Shown one piece after another: positions 1 through 8,668 of a stretch of DNA of 64,000 nucleotides. Source of the stretch: an uncultured Eubacteriales bacterium (GTDB taxonomy: Bacteria; Bacillota; Clostridia; Oscillospirales; CAG-272); assembly GCA_902491535.1 (NCBI GenBank), contig CABUHS010000012.1:5464-69463 (forward strand), in the 5' to 3' direction. The notes under the pieces are model-generated. The model saw only the letters and a list, made by a program, of their open reading frames with translations. It was not told the origin of the DNA and made no database searches. A program made the position numbers and the translations under genes. Within the stretch, counting starts at the first letter, position 1; each line of letters starts with the position of its first letter.

Positions 1-1047
1 CCTCGAAGCGTATTGGTAATTTCCGAACCGGCAAAGAACGCGGCCGTAAAGTCGGATGATTACGACATGCGTCTCGCATCTGAATATATATATAATTTCT
101 ATAATATATCAGTTCCGGAATGTGAACTGATATCCGCATTTATTGTAACTCCTGAATTTGATGTTCTGCGTCATGAGCGCATGCTTAAATATATAGATAC
201 ATCAAATTCTCTGTCCGAAACAGCTGAATATGCCAGATATTTTTCTCCGAATGCAGAAAATTGGGAGGATATACTGGGCAGTAAGCATATTGATGCACTT
301 TTAACTTCCCGTTCGGTTACCGAAGCAGAGATATTAAAATATAAACCAAATGTTATCGGAGAAGCATATATTTGGGATATTGACGGAAAGGAAAATACAG
401 ACGGATGGATAGCAGCCGAATCATGTATTTCACTTGAAACATCAGACCTTCTTGACAGAAAAAATCTTCTGATTGCAAAATTCAAAAGAGAAAGCGATTA
501 TACTGCCCGTAAAGGGATTTCAAACACTTTTCCATACGGACGTGATTTCTCACCTTTTTCATATATTTCAATGAATATACAGCTTGCTCAGATGCCTGAG
601 TCGGTCGACAGCGCAGAAATACTTGTCATGATCTATTCCGGCAATAATTATACATCCGCATCCACAACGATAAAGTCAGGAGAATGGAATCGTATTTCCG
701 TTTCGCTTGAAGCGTTTGACTATTCCAAAAATACCGATAAAATAAAAATCTTTGTCAGAGGTAACGACGGTCTTGTAGATATAGGAAATCCAACGCTTAT
801 AATATCAGATATTCAAGGTCTGTCTTCGGAGTTTGACAGCAAATATCTTTCGTCTCATATATACCGTGAAAAAACGAAGCTTCTCTTCTCTGAAACTTTC
901 GGAGATTATGACAAAATAATTATGATTTTATCAACAGTAATAGTTTCGGCAATTGTGATTGAGATACTACATATTTCGCTTCGAGTCAAACGCAACCGCC
1001 ACAAAAATGAATCTGATCCGAATAGTATAAGATATACAAAAATTTAA
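1..1047 (+). CDS. Membrane-anchored protein of unknown function, C-terminal part
   Basis: The frame is open from the first base of the window, so the gene starts upstream. A TTG at 13 is in frame but has no ribosome site, and I do not take it as the start. The visible ~345 residues are mostly soluble and polar. One hydrophobic segment near the end (around residues 300-320, IIMILSTVIVSAIVIEIL) is followed by a basic tail, which suggests a C-terminal membrane anchor with the bulk outside the cell. The stretch before the anchor alternates strands (for example GEWNRISVSLEAF) and could be a jelly-roll, carbohydrate-binding-like fold; that is a guess. I do not recognise the family. A strong terminator follows directly, so it ends its transcription unit. 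Confidence 0.6.
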   Translation, partial: PRSVLVISEPAKNAAVKSDDYDMRLASEYIYNFYNISVPECELISAFIVTPEFDVLRHERMLKYIDTSNSLSETAEYARYFSPNAENWEDILGSKHIDALLTSRSVTEAEILKYKPNVIGEAYIWDIDGKENTDGWIAAESCISLETSDLLDRKNLLIAKFKRESDYTARKGISNTFPYGRDFSPFSYISMNIQLAQMPESVDSAEILVMIYSGNNYTSASTTIKSGEWNRISVSLEAFDYSKNTDKIKIFVRGNDGLVDIGNPTLIISDIQGLSSEFDSKYLSSHIYREKTKLLFSETFGDYDKIIMILSTVIVSAIVIEILHISLRVKRNRHKNESDPNSIRYTKI

Positions 1048-1053
1048 AAAGAG

Positions 1054-1083
1054 AAAGGAACGGAGTTCGCCGTTCCTTTTTTA
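1054..1083 (+). terminator. Intrinsic terminator
   Basis: A 10-base stem AAAGGAACGG (1054-1063) pairs with CCGTTCCTTT (1070-1079) around a 6-base loop and runs into a T tract. It lies 7 bases after the stop of the first gene and separates it from sigK. Confidence 0.9.
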
Positions 1084-1144
1084 TATAATTTGAAATTTAT
1101 ATTGATTTTTTATTTTATAACACTATTTTATCTTTGAAAAGGAA

Positions 1145-1170
1145 ATAACAGACGTAGAGTTTCATAATAT
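1145..1170 (+). promoter_or_regulatory. Possible sporulation (sigma-E/K type) promoter before sigK
   Basis: CATAATAT at 1163-1170 fits the CATAnnnT form of mother-cell -10 boxes, with ATA at 1145-1147 about 15 bases upstream where a sigma-E -35 would lie. No good sigma-A pair is visible before sigK. The match is short and could be chance in AT-rich DNA. Confidence 0.3.
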
Positions 1171-1213
1171 ATTTATTGACAATATCAAAATAAATTTTAT
1201 CGGAGAAATTATT

Positions 1214-1897
1214 ATGTCTGTTTTTTCATCTCTATCCGGCATTTTCGGAAAATTTATGTTCCTTTTTTTGAAGGTCAGCGGCTCAGGAAATTTTCCTCCT
1301 CCTCTTGACTCCGAAGAAGAAACCCTATGCTTTATTAAAGCTCGCGAAGGAGATACTGAAGCGAGGAAAAAGCTTATTGAGCATAATCTGCGTCTTGTCG
1401 CGCATGTTATAAAAAAATATGCGTCATCAGGAACAAATACCGACGATCTTATGTCACTTGGAACTATAGGTTTAATAAAAGCTATTGATTCATTCGATAT
1501 TACAAATGGGACGCGTTTTGCAACATACGCAAGTAAGTGCCTGCAAAATGAAATTTTGATGTATTTCAGATCAAGAAAAAAGCTGTCAGGAGAAGTCTCA
1601 CTCGGAGATGCAATAGATACCGATAAGGATGGAAACCCACTTACATATATGGATATAATATGCTGCGAAGACACGATCGCAGACGATCTTGATTTCAAAA
1701 TGAAGCTCGAAAAAGCAATGTGGGCAATCGATAAGTTGCTTTCTCCTCGCGAACGTACTATAATTATACTCAGATACGGTCTTGACGGAAATCCTCCCGT
1801 ACCGCAAAGAGAGATTGCAGAAAGACTTGATATTTCAAGATCATATGTAAGCAGAATAGAAAAAAAGGCTCTGCAAAAGCTTCGTTCGGCAATGTAA
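1214..1897 (+). CDS. sigK: RNA polymerase sporulation sigma factor, pro-sigma-K type
   Basis: This is a sigma-70 family factor of 227 residues. Region 2 lies around residues 55-120 (HNLRLVAHVIKKY, DLMSLGTIGLIKAIDSF) and region 4 around 183-225, with the helix-turn-helix QREIAERLDISRSYVSRIEK. The hydrophobic first ~20 residues (SVFSSLSGIFGKFMFLFLK) followed by FPPPL match the pro-sequence of pro-sigma-K, which is cut off at the forespore membrane before the factor acts in the mother cell late in sporulation. The start is ATG 1214, with GGAG 12 bases upstream. The gene is continuous, without the skin-type interruption found in some Bacillus and Clostridioides sigK genes. Sigma-E is the nearest relative, but the N-terminus favours sigma-K. 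Confidence 0.88.
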   Translation: MSVFSSLSGIFGKFMFLFLKVSGSGNFPPPLDSEEETLCFIKAREGDTEARKKLIEHNLRLVAHVIKKYASSGTNTDDLMSLGTIGLIKAIDSFDITNGTRFATYASKCLQNEILMYFRSRKKLSGEVSLGDAIDTDKDGNPLTYMDIICCEDTIADDLDFKMKLEKAMWAIDKLLSPRERTIIILRYGLDGNPPVPQREIAERLDISRSYVSRIEKKALQKLRSAM

Positions 1898-1941
1898 TAA
1901 GCATAATTTAATCACAATATCACTGTGTGTTTTTAACGCGC

Positions 1942-1970
1942 TTGACATTTAACTCAATAAAGATTATAAT
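1942..1970 (+). promoter_or_regulatory. Consensus sigma-A promoter for the TrmH-family gene
   Basis: TTGACA (1942-1947) and TATAAT (1965-1970) are separated by exactly 17 bases, a perfect consensus. Transcription should begin near 1977 and give a leader of about 115 bases before the start codon at 2093. Confidence 0.9.
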
Positions 1971-2037
1971 TAAACAATAAAGATATTATATTAAACTGAA
2001 ATGCATACATACTGCTCTGTCCCAATATTACAAAATA

Positions 2038-2070
2038 AAAATTTGAATCGATAAATTTGATTCAAATTTT
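2038..2070 (+). promoter_or_regulatory. AT-rich hairpin in the 5' leader of the TrmH-family gene
   Basis: AAAATTTGAATC (2038-2049) pairs perfectly with GATTCAAATTTT (2059-2070) around a 9-base loop, ending about 6 bases before the ribosome site AAAAGG. It could be a weak attenuator or an mRNA-stabilising stem. No competing antiterminator stem is obvious. Confidence 0.45.
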
Positions 2071-2092
2071 CTATAAAAGGAATCTACCAATT

Positions 2093-2893
2093 ATGAGTAA
2101 CAATAAAACAATGCCGCGTCTGAGTGAAAGCGATAAAATGGCAGGAAGCGGTTTTTTCGAAGGAATAATTTCCATTCGGGCGATATTATCATGTGCATCT
2201 CCGAAAAGACGAATAAATAAGATCTTCTACGCTGCGGAACGGCTTTGTTCAAACAAAAAAGAGTTCGGTTGGCTAAAAGCGATGTCAGCCACACATACAT
2301 TTGAAATAGAAATTCTGCCGCGAGCCGAAATAGATTCAATGGCATTCGGAACAACACACGGGGGCATCATTGCAAGCTGTTCCGATCGTGAATATCCTGA
2401 GCTTACGTCCGAATTTATAGAAAAAACACGAAAAAAGGGATTTTATGCAATGATAGAAGGGATCGAAGATCCGTTTAATTTCGGATATGCCGTCCGTTCT
2501 ATCTATGCTGCGGGAGCAGATGCAATAATACTCTCAAAACGCAATTGGATGAATGCAGCAGGAGTCGTATGTAAGTCATCTGCCGGAGCCTCCGAGCTTT
2601 GTGAGATAGCAATTTCAGACGGCGCCGATGCAGCAAAAATTTTCAGAGCTTCAGGGTTCAGAATTATATGTTCAGATATTAAAAATTCAGTATCCGTATA
2701 CGAATCTGATCTGTCATTTCCGATCCTCCTTATCATCGGCGGTGAAAAAAGAGGTATTTCACGTACCCTTCTGAATAAAGCCGACGAAATAGTAAGGCTT
2801 GATTACGGACGCGAATTTCCGGAAGCCCTTTCTGCTGCATCGGCGGCTGCAATACTGTCATATGAAGTATTAAGACAAAATAAAGCAAAATAA
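2093..2893 (+). CDS. SpoU/TrmH-family RNA 2'-O-methyltransferase
   Basis: This is probably an S-adenosylmethionine-dependent enzyme that methylates a ribose 2'-hydroxyl in rRNA or tRNA. The C-terminal half shows the three SpoU motifs: IEGIEDPFNFGYAVRS (motif 1, normally DPxNxGxxxRT), IGGEKRGIS (motif 2) and ALSAASAAAILSYEVLRQ (motif 3, normally SLNVSxAxxIxLYE). Several motif positions differ from textbook TrmH (Tyr before Ala in motif 1, Ala-Leu-Ser-Ala in motif 3), so the target cannot be named. The N-terminal ~100 residues would be the substrate-binding part. The start is ATG 2093 after AAAAGG; a TTG at 2057 lies inside the leader hairpin and is rejected. Length is 266 residues, usual for the family. 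Confidence 0.82.
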   Translation: MSNNKTMPRLSESDKMAGSGFFEGIISIRAILSCASPKRRINKIFYAAERLCSNKKEFGWLKAMSATHTFEIEILPRAEIDSMAFGTTHGGIIASCSDREYPELTSEFIEKTRKKGFYAMIEGIEDPFNFGYAVRSIYAAGADAIILSKRNWMNAAGVVCKSSAGASELCEIAISDGADAAKIFRASGFRIICSDIKNSVSVYESDLSFPILLIIGGEKRGISRTLLNKADEIVRLDYGREFPEALSAASAAAILSYEVLRQNKAK

Positions 2894-2909
2894 TTAAATT
2901 CTTTTGGCA

Positions 2910-2938
2910 ATATCCGCATTTTTGCATATCATAGTATA
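2910..2938 (+). promoter_or_regulatory. Possible sigma-E/sigma-K type promoter
   Basis: CATAGTATA (2930-2938) fits the mother-cell -10 form CATAnnnTA, with ATA (2910-2912) 17 bases upstream. It lies 51 bases before the ATPase gene at 2989. Its neighbourhood to sigK makes sporulation control plausible, but this rests on short motifs. Confidence 0.33.
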
Positions 2939-2988
2939 TGGAAGCCGATAATAAATCGACATAATACAAATAATGCGGAGGCTATTTT

Positions 2989-4080
2989 ATGAAAAACGAA
3001 TATTTTGCTGCGGTTAACTCATATGAAGGGTTTAAAAGCTTTTATAAGGATATTTTCGGAAATTTGAACCGCCTTTATATAATAAAAGGCGGTCCAGGAA
3101 CGGGAAAATCAACCCTTATGAGAAAAGTAGCCGATGAAGCAGGAATTCAAGGATATAACGTTGAATTTTTTTATTGTTCGTCAGATCCGACATCTCTTGA
3201 CGGTGTTATAATATCCTCTCTCGGTATCGGAATTGTCGACGGAACAGCTCCTCATCTTATGGATGCAGATCTTCCGGGAGCAAGAGACGAAATCGTTAAT
3301 CTGTGTGATTTTTGGAAAAGTGAAAAATTACGGGAGTCACGGTCCGATATTGAATTATTAAACAAGCGTAAAAGCGCCGGATACAGTACGGTATTTTCGT
3401 ATCTTGCTGCTATAGGAAATATAAACCGAAATAAGAATTCCGTTTTGGATTCTGCAATAGATTACGAAAAAATAGATAATTTCTCACGTCGCTTTGCACG
3501 GACGAATATATCAAAAAAATCCGCAGATATTTCCGGGGAAATAAATTCCGCTTCAGATATACGCGTTATTGAAGCACTCGGAATGTTCGGAAAAAAATAT
3601 CTGACATCATTTGAGGAAGCCTCTGATACGCATTATTTTATAAGCGACCGCTGCGGAATTGCGCCGATACTGCTTCGAAATATATTAAAAAGACTGTCTG
3701 AATGCGGATGCCGAACAATTGTCGGAATCGGCGCACCAAGCGGAGAGATATGCGGCTTGATCTTGCCGGATAAATCGATAAGCATATCTGTCTTACGCCC
3801 TGAAAATGAGCATTTTGCAAATACAGATGAGACCGAAACATCTCCGCGCATCATCAGCACAGAGCGTTTTATTCAAAAGGATATTTTCAAAACTGTAAAA
3901 CCGCATATCAAGCGCGCCGAAAAGTATATTGATATTCTTATGCAGGAAGCAGAAAATGCCTTTATCGATATCAGGACAAATCATTTTGCGATTGAAGATA
4001 TATATAAAGATGCGATGGATTTCCGCAAGGAAGACGAATATACAAAAAAGCTTATCAAAAAAATATTTTCAAAAAAGTAA
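2989..4080 (+). CDS. P-loop ATPase, PRK06851-like family
   Basis: The 363-residue soluble protein has a Walker A motif GGPGTGKST at residues 34-42, followed by VEFFYCSSDPTSLDGV and GTAPHLMD, which match the conserved start of the PRK06851 group of Firmicute ATPases as I remember it. A second nucleotide-fold-like stretch (IVGIGAPSGEICGLILPD) lies in the C-terminal half. The biochemical role of the family is not established to my knowledge. The start ATG 2989 has GGAGG 8 bases upstream. The radical SAM gene begins 33 bases downstream with no terminator between, so the two are probably co-transcribed. Confidence 0.75.
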   Translation: MKNEYFAAVNSYEGFKSFYKDIFGNLNRLYIIKGGPGTGKSTLMRKVADEAGIQGYNVEFFYCSSDPTSLDGVIISSLGIGIVDGTAPHLMDADLPGARDEIVNLCDFWKSEKLRESRSDIELLNKRKSAGYSTVFSYLAAIGNINRNKNSVLDSAIDYEKIDNFSRRFARTNISKKSADISGEINSASDIRVIEALGMFGKKYLTSFEEASDTHYFISDRCGIAPILLRNILKRLSECGCRTIVGIGAPSGEICGLILPDKSISISVLRPENEHFANTDETETSPRIISTERFIQKDIFKTVKPHIKRAEKYIDILMQEAENAFIDIRTNHFAIEDIYKDAMDFRKEDEYTKKLIKKIFSKK

Positions 4081-4113
4081 TAAAACAAGTATTATAAAAA
4101 CAAGGAAAATAAA

Positions 4114-5715
4114 ATGACTGATAATAAACAAAAGCGCCGCGGCATAGTATTTTTTACTCTGAATGCATCATATACACACACCTCCCTTTCGCTGAGATGT
4201 CTTGCTGATGCCGTTGCAGGCCATCCCGAATTGGACTGTGAAATACTTTACGATAAAAGGGTTTCAGACGATAATCTGTCACTTTGTTACAGCCCCGCCA
4301 ACACCAGCGCAAAGATTAAACCGTCACATTCGGTATGGTTGACCTTGCTTGAGAGAACTGTATCGGATATGAGAGAGCGTGTATTATATGAGCTTTACGA
4401 TCTTAAAGCAGATTTTTATATCTTTTCATGCTATATATGGAACATCGAAGAAATGCTTCGGCACGCTGAAAATCTGAAAAAACTACTGCCTGATTCTAAA
4501 ATAATTTTAGGCGGACCTGAGATATCATACAGATCCGACGAGTTTCTGCTAAAAAATTCATATATCGACTATATCATACGCGGAGAGGGTGAGATAACAT
4601 TACCGGAAACGGTTTGTCGTATATTGTCAGGAGAAGAACCGGAAAAGACTTTGATAGGTAAGCCGTACACTGATTTTTCGTCAGACGGTACACACTATGA
4701 GCGCTTTCCGCCGAAAAATGGATCTCTTGTCTACTACGAAACATCCCGCGGATGCCCTTATACTTGCGGGTACTGTGTTTCCGGTATAAAAGATCACGGA
4801 CATTGTATGATAGAATGTAAGTCCGTTGAAGCTTCTCTGTCCGGACTTCTGGAATTCGAACGGTATGACAGTATAAAGATCGTAAAACTTGTAGACAGAA
4901 CATTCAATTTTGATCGTAAACGTGCTATCGCTATATGGAAAGCACTGTCAGAAGACCGTTTTACTAAAAAATATCACTTTGAAATCTGTGCAGAACTTAT
5001 TGATAATGAAACACTTGATGTTTTGCGTTCTGTTCCGAAAGGAAAATTTCAATTTGAAATCGGAATTCAAAGTACAAATCCGAAAACTCTTGAAGCATGC
5101 GGCAGGAAAACAAATATAATACGAACTCTGGATAATACGGCAAAAATGCATTTCCCGGGAAATATAGCCATCCATGCCGATCTTATTGCCGGACTTCCGT
5201 ATGAGGATTATAAAAGCTTTGCAAAATCGTTCAATGATACATATGGCATATGTGATGAACTTCAGCTCGGCTTTTTAAAGCTTTTGTACGGAACAGCACT
5301 GCGTTCTTCGGCGGATACTTTCGGATGTGTATATATGGAGGATCCGCCGTATACGGTTCTCAAAACATCAGATATGAGCTTCGATGACATTCAGCAACTA
5401 AAGCTTATATCTGATACTCTTGACAGATATCACGGAAGCGGCCGCTTTACAGAAACCTTAAGGTTTATTATTCCCTATGCACCGTCTCCATTTGATTTTT
5501 TTGAAGGACTTAACGATTATATCTGTAAAAATTCAGAAACCGGAGAACTGCGCGGGGTATCGCAGCGGAAAGCATATGAATTTTTATATGAATACAGCCG
5601 CTGTCTACTGGACGAAAAAGAAAGTAATATACATAATCTGTATAATGCTATAGAAAAAGATTTTTGCAGCAATGAAACCGGGCGTATGCCTCATGGCATA
5701 CGTCAGCAAAGATAA
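4114..5715 (+). CDS. B12-binding-domain radical SAM protein, DUF4080 type
   Basis: The 533-residue protein begins with a cobalamin-binding-like Rossmann domain (residues ~10-150, including ILGGPEISYRSDEFL near 130). It continues into a radical SAM core whose CxxxCxxC iron-sulfur motif is at Cys214, Cys218 and Cys221 (SRGCPYTCGYCVSG). The C-terminal ~150 residues resemble the DUF4080 extension. The class cleaves S-adenosylmethionine to a 5'-deoxyadenosyl radical and often carries out methylations or rearrangements; the substrate here is unknown. No His of the DxHxxG type is clear in the first domain, so B12 may not be bound base-off. It follows the ATPase gene closely; the start has AAGGA 9 bases upstream. 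Confidence 0.85.
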   Translation: MTDNKQKRRGIVFFTLNASYTHTSLSLRCLADAVAGHPELDCEILYDKRVSDDNLSLCYSPANTSAKIKPSHSVWLTLLERTVSDMRERVLYELYDLKADFYIFSCYIWNIEEMLRHAENLKKLLPDSKIILGGPEISYRSDEFLLKNSYIDYIIRGEGEITLPETVCRILSGEEPEKTLIGKPYTDFSSDGTHYERFPPKNGSLVYYETSRGCPYTCGYCVSGIKDHGHCMIECKSVEASLSGLLEFERYDSIKIVKLVDRTFNFDRKRAIAIWKALSEDRFTKKYHFEICAELIDNETLDVLRSVPKGKFQFEIGIQSTNPKTLEACGRKTNIIRTLDNTAKMHFPGNIAIHADLIAGLPYEDYKSFAKSFNDTYGICDELQLGFLKLLYGTALRSSADTFGCVYMEDPPYTVLKTSDMSFDDIQQLKLISDTLDRYHGSGRFTETLRFIIPYAPSPFDFFEGLNDYICKNSETGELRGVSQRKAYEFLYEYSRCLLDEKESNIHNLYNAIEKDFCSNETGRMPHGIRQQR

Positions 5716-5751
5716 TTACGGATATCCTGATTTTTCAATAATATTTAATAC

Positions 5752-5796
5752 AAAAAGAGCCTCCTGCGTCAAATCACCCATACTGACGCAGGAGGC
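5752..5796 (-). terminator. Terminator of the murD - PLP enzyme unit
   Basis: A 13-base perfect stem (5759-5771 with 5784-5796) has a 12-base loop. Read on the minus strand it is followed by CTCTTTTTG, so it ends transcription of the leftward genes. On the plus strand no T tract follows directly, but the hairpin could still act for the convergent radical SAM gene. Confidence 0.85.
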
Positions 5797-5825
5797 AAAT
5801 TCTATTAGCTTCTTATTATAGTTTT

Positions 5826-7112
5826 TTATTTACATGAATCCTCAAAATATTGAGCCGCGCACAAAACTCCGTAACGGCCGCTCTCGTATGTAAGTCCTCC
5901 CTGTAAATATGCAGTATACGGCGGGCGGAGAGGTCCGTCGGCAGAAAGCTCGATAGACGATCCCTGAGTAAATGCTCCCGCCGCCATTATGACACTGTCG
6001 CTGTATCCCGGCATTGCATACGGTTCCGGAGATACAAAAGAATCTATCGGAGATCCCTTTTGTATACCTCTGCAAAATGCGCACAGTTTTTCGGCAGTTC
6101 CGAGCTGTAAAAGCTGAATTATGTCGCTTCTCGGAACATTCCACCGCGGTTCAGCTGTACACCCGAGCGCTTCGAATATATATGCTGCAAGCGATGCAGT
6201 CTTTATTGCTTGAGCTACTACATGCGGAGCAAAAAAGAGTCCTTTAAACATATTTCGTGTATTTCCGAGTGTCGCACCGCCCTCAAGTCCAATTCCGGGC
6301 GACGAAAAACGGTATCCGCAAAGTTCGACAGCACGGGCGCTTCCTGCGAGATATCCACCGCTCTCGGCAATTCCTCCGCCGGGATTCTTTATAAGAGATC
6401 CGATAAGAAGGTCGGACGCCGGCTCTTTCTCTTCGGTAAATTCTCCGTAACAGTTGTCTACTACAATAAATGCATCAGACAATTCACGGATGAATTTTGC
6501 AGTTTCGTCGATCTGTGATACAGTGAGCGTAGGTCTGTTCAGATATCCCTTTGATCTCTGTAAAAAAACAACTTTGATTGAACGATCATTTTTAAGCTCA
6601 TATGTAATTTTATCAAAATCAATTATATCCGATGCTTTGTGTTCCCGGCAAGGACTGTCCGGACCGAAATCGGTATTTATAAAATCTATCTGCTTATATT
6701 TTACGCCGAAATCTTTAAGGGAGCCGTTACCGTTTTCAGAACCGATTCCGATGACCTCGTCAAGAGTGTCGTAAGGTTTACCGGTTATTGAAAGCATTGT
6801 ATCTCCAGGTCTGAGCAATCCAAAAAGTCCCACTGTCAATGCATGTGTGCCGGATAATATGCTGTGACGTACAAATGCCGATTCTGTACCGAGTACAGAT
6901 GCATATATTTTGTCAAGGGTTTCCCTTCCGCGATCATCGTATCCGTATCCTGTAGACGGAGCAAACATAGCATCCGAAACACGTTCTGCCTGGAATGCTT
7001 CCATAACTTTTTCAGTTCTTATTCTTGCTATTCTGTCTATATCCGCAAAACGTTCCGAAAGCGCCTGTTCCGCCTCGTCTGCAAGCTTCAGAATTTTTTC
7101 TGAAATAACCAT
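5826..7112 (-). CDS. Methionine gamma-lyase family / aluminium-resistance-like PLP enzyme
   Basis: This 428-residue protein matches the clostridial group called methionine gamma-lyase family or aluminium resistance protein (YnbB-like). It is a fold-type I pyridoxal-phosphate enzyme of the Cys/Met metabolism superfamily. Recognisable pieces are FAPSTGYGYDDRGRETLD near residue 51, HSILSGTHALTVGLFGLL near 83 and the PLP-lysine region SLIKNPGGGIAESGGY near 240, where Lys would form the internal aldimine. The true reaction is not proven for this branch; C-S lyase activity is the family inference. The start is supported by AAAGGAAG. It begins 20 bases after the murD stop and shares its transcript. 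Confidence 0.82.
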   Translation of the reverse strand: MVISEKILKLADEAEQALSERFADIDRIARIRTEKVMEAFQAERVSDAMFAPSTGYGYDDRGRETLDKIYASVLGTESAFVRHSILSGTHALTVGLFGLLRPGDTMLSITGKPYDTLDEVIGIGSENGNGSLKDFGVKYKQIDFINTDFGPDSPCREHKASDIIDFDKITYELKNDRSIKVVFLQRSKGYLNRPTLTVSQIDETAKFIRELSDAFIVVDNCYGEFTEEKEPASDLLIGSLIKNPGGGIAESGGYLAGSARAVELCGYRFSSPGIGLEGGATLGNTRNMFKGLFFAPHVVAQAIKTASLAAYIFEALGCTAEPRWNVPRSDIIQLLQLGTAEKLCAFCRGIQKGSPIDSFVSPEPYAMPGYSDSVIMAAGAFTQGSSIELSADGPLRPPYTAYLQGGLTYESGRYGVLCAAQYFEDSCK

Positions 7113-7132
7113 TTTAACTTCCTTTCGGTCAT

Positions 7133-8554
7133 TTAATTCCCGATATTCTCCTTTTCTATAATTTCCGAAACTATTGATTTAAAGCGATTTCCTCTGACTT
7201 CGAAATTCGGAAAAGCGTCAAAGCTTGCACAAGCCGGAGAAAGAAGAACCACATCTCCCGGCACAGCAGCACTGTAAGCTTTATATACTGATTTTTCAAA
7301 ATCCGGTTCGTAAATTACATCGGGAAACAATTCATCATTTCCGTTCATATCACGATTTGTTTTTTCGTCGGCAATCGCTTTTCCGATCGCTTCTGCAGTT
7401 GCGCCTGTTAAAACAACTGTTTTAGCCCTATCTGCCAAAGAGGCAGCAAGAGTGTCAAACGGAATATGCTTATCATATCCGCCGCAAATAATTACTATAC
7501 GTCCTGCATCAAAATTGCCGAGCGCAGCCGCAGTACGTGTCGGAGAAGAGTCTATTGAACTATTATAAAACCGTACATTATTGCACTGTCCGACGAGTTC
7601 GCAGCGATGTTCAACTCCCCCAAATTCAGCGGCAACCTTTCTTACGGCATCATTATCCGCAATTCCGTATACTGCGCCGATAGCTGCCATATAATTTTCC
7701 ACATTATGATTTCCGGGAAGCAGAATATCCGATATTTTAAGTATTTTTTCGGCATTTCCGGTTGTATTATCAGATATTTTTATAAATCCGTCCGTATCGG
7801 CATATATTCCGCTTTTATCACAGAAGTAAACGGTTTCAGTATTTTCCGGTGCATCTTTCGCCATCGATCTTGTAATATTATCTCTGCCGTTAAGTACCAG
7901 GCGACCGCCGTTCATATATCTGTAAATATTGCGTTTGGCATCAACATATTCATTCATATCTGTATGATAATTTAAATGATTAGGCGATATATTTGTGATC
8001 ACAGCAATTTCGGGAGAGCATTTCATTGTATGAAGCTGAAAGCTTGAAAGCTCGACAACAGCAATATCGTCACTTGTCATTTCACCGATACGCGGCAAAA
8101 GCGGAGTTCCTATATTTCCGCCGAGAAATACATTGTATCCGGACCTCTTAAGTATCTCACTTATAAGTGTGGTCGTAGTTGTTTTTCCGTCGCTTCCGGT
8201 TATTCCGATTATCCGGCACGGAGAAAGTGCAAAAAAAAGTTCCATTTCCGACGTAAGAACCGAGCCATTATTTACTGCATCGCAGAATTCGGGAATATCA
8301 TACCTTATTCCGGGCGCACGGAATATAAAATCCTCTTCTATTCCCTGAAGATAATTTTCTCCGCATATAATACGTACACCTTTTTTCTCAAGCTCGTCAG
8401 CACATGTCAGCTTTTCTTTGGGCTTAATGTCTCGTGCAACTACCGTTGCGCCGCGATCCAAAAGGAATTTTATCAAAGGATAATTAGAAATACCTATACC
8501 GCATACCGAGCATGATTTACCTGAAAAATCAACTTGTTCAATACAATTTTTCAT
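7133..8554 (-). CDS. murD: UDP-N-acetylmuramoylalanine--D-glutamate ligase
   Basis: MurD adds D-glutamate to UDP-MurNAc-L-Ala in cytoplasmic peptidoglycan precursor synthesis, using ATP. The 473-residue protein has the Mur-ligase order: an N-terminal Rossmann-like UDP-binding domain (VCGIGISNYPLIKFL), the central ATPase domain with P-loop GITGSDGKTTT at residues 117-127 and the conserved ELSSFQL and NISPNHLNYH segments, and the C-terminal domain with VILICGGYDK-like (RIVIICGGYDKHIP) and LLSPACASFD. Length is normal. It stands apart from a dcw cluster. The ATG has no strong ribosome site. It lies just downstream of rnpB on the same strand, with a hairpin between. Confidence 0.95.
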   Translation of the reverse strand: MKNCIEQVDFSGKSCSVCGIGISNYPLIKFLLDRGATVVARDIKPKEKLTCADELEKKGVRIICGENYLQGIEEDFIFRAPGIRYDIPEFCDAVNNGSVLTSEMELFFALSPCRIIGITGSDGKTTTTTLISEILKRSGYNVFLGGNIGTPLLPRIGEMTSDDIAVVELSSFQLHTMKCSPEIAVITNISPNHLNYHTDMNEYVDAKRNIYRYMNGGRLVLNGRDNITRSMAKDAPENTETVYFCDKSGIYADTDGFIKISDNTTGNAEKILKISDILLPGNHNVENYMAAIGAVYGIADNDAVRKVAAEFGGVEHRCELVGQCNNVRFYNSSIDSSPTRTAAALGNFDAGRIVIICGGYDKHIPFDTLAASLADRAKTVVLTGATAEAIGKAIADEKTNRDMNGNDELFPDVIYEPDFEKSVYKAYSAAVPGDVVLLSPACASFDAFPNFEVRGNRFKSIVSEIIEKENIGN

Positions 8555-8627
8555 AATATTATTACGATGACCTTTCTCATCAAGTGCGGAGCAGCCGCAG
8601 CTTTCAGCGTTATCTATATATAAATTG

Positions 8628-8657
8628 CGGCGGGCGCTAAATCATATACGCCCGCCG
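8628..8657 (-). terminator. Terminator-like GC-rich hairpin after rnpB
   Basis: A 9-base GC-rich stem (8628-8636 with 8649-8657) has a 12-base loop and lies 10-40 bases beyond the rnpB 3' end. The T tract on the minus strand is weak (CAATTTATATATAG), so some read-through into murD is likely. Confidence 0.65.
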
Positions 8658-8668
8658 ATAGTTCTCTT

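Noticed and set aside
1214..1897. A skin-type recombination site interrupting sigK
   Set aside because: The gene is one continuous frame with all regions in order; there is no recombinase gene nearby.
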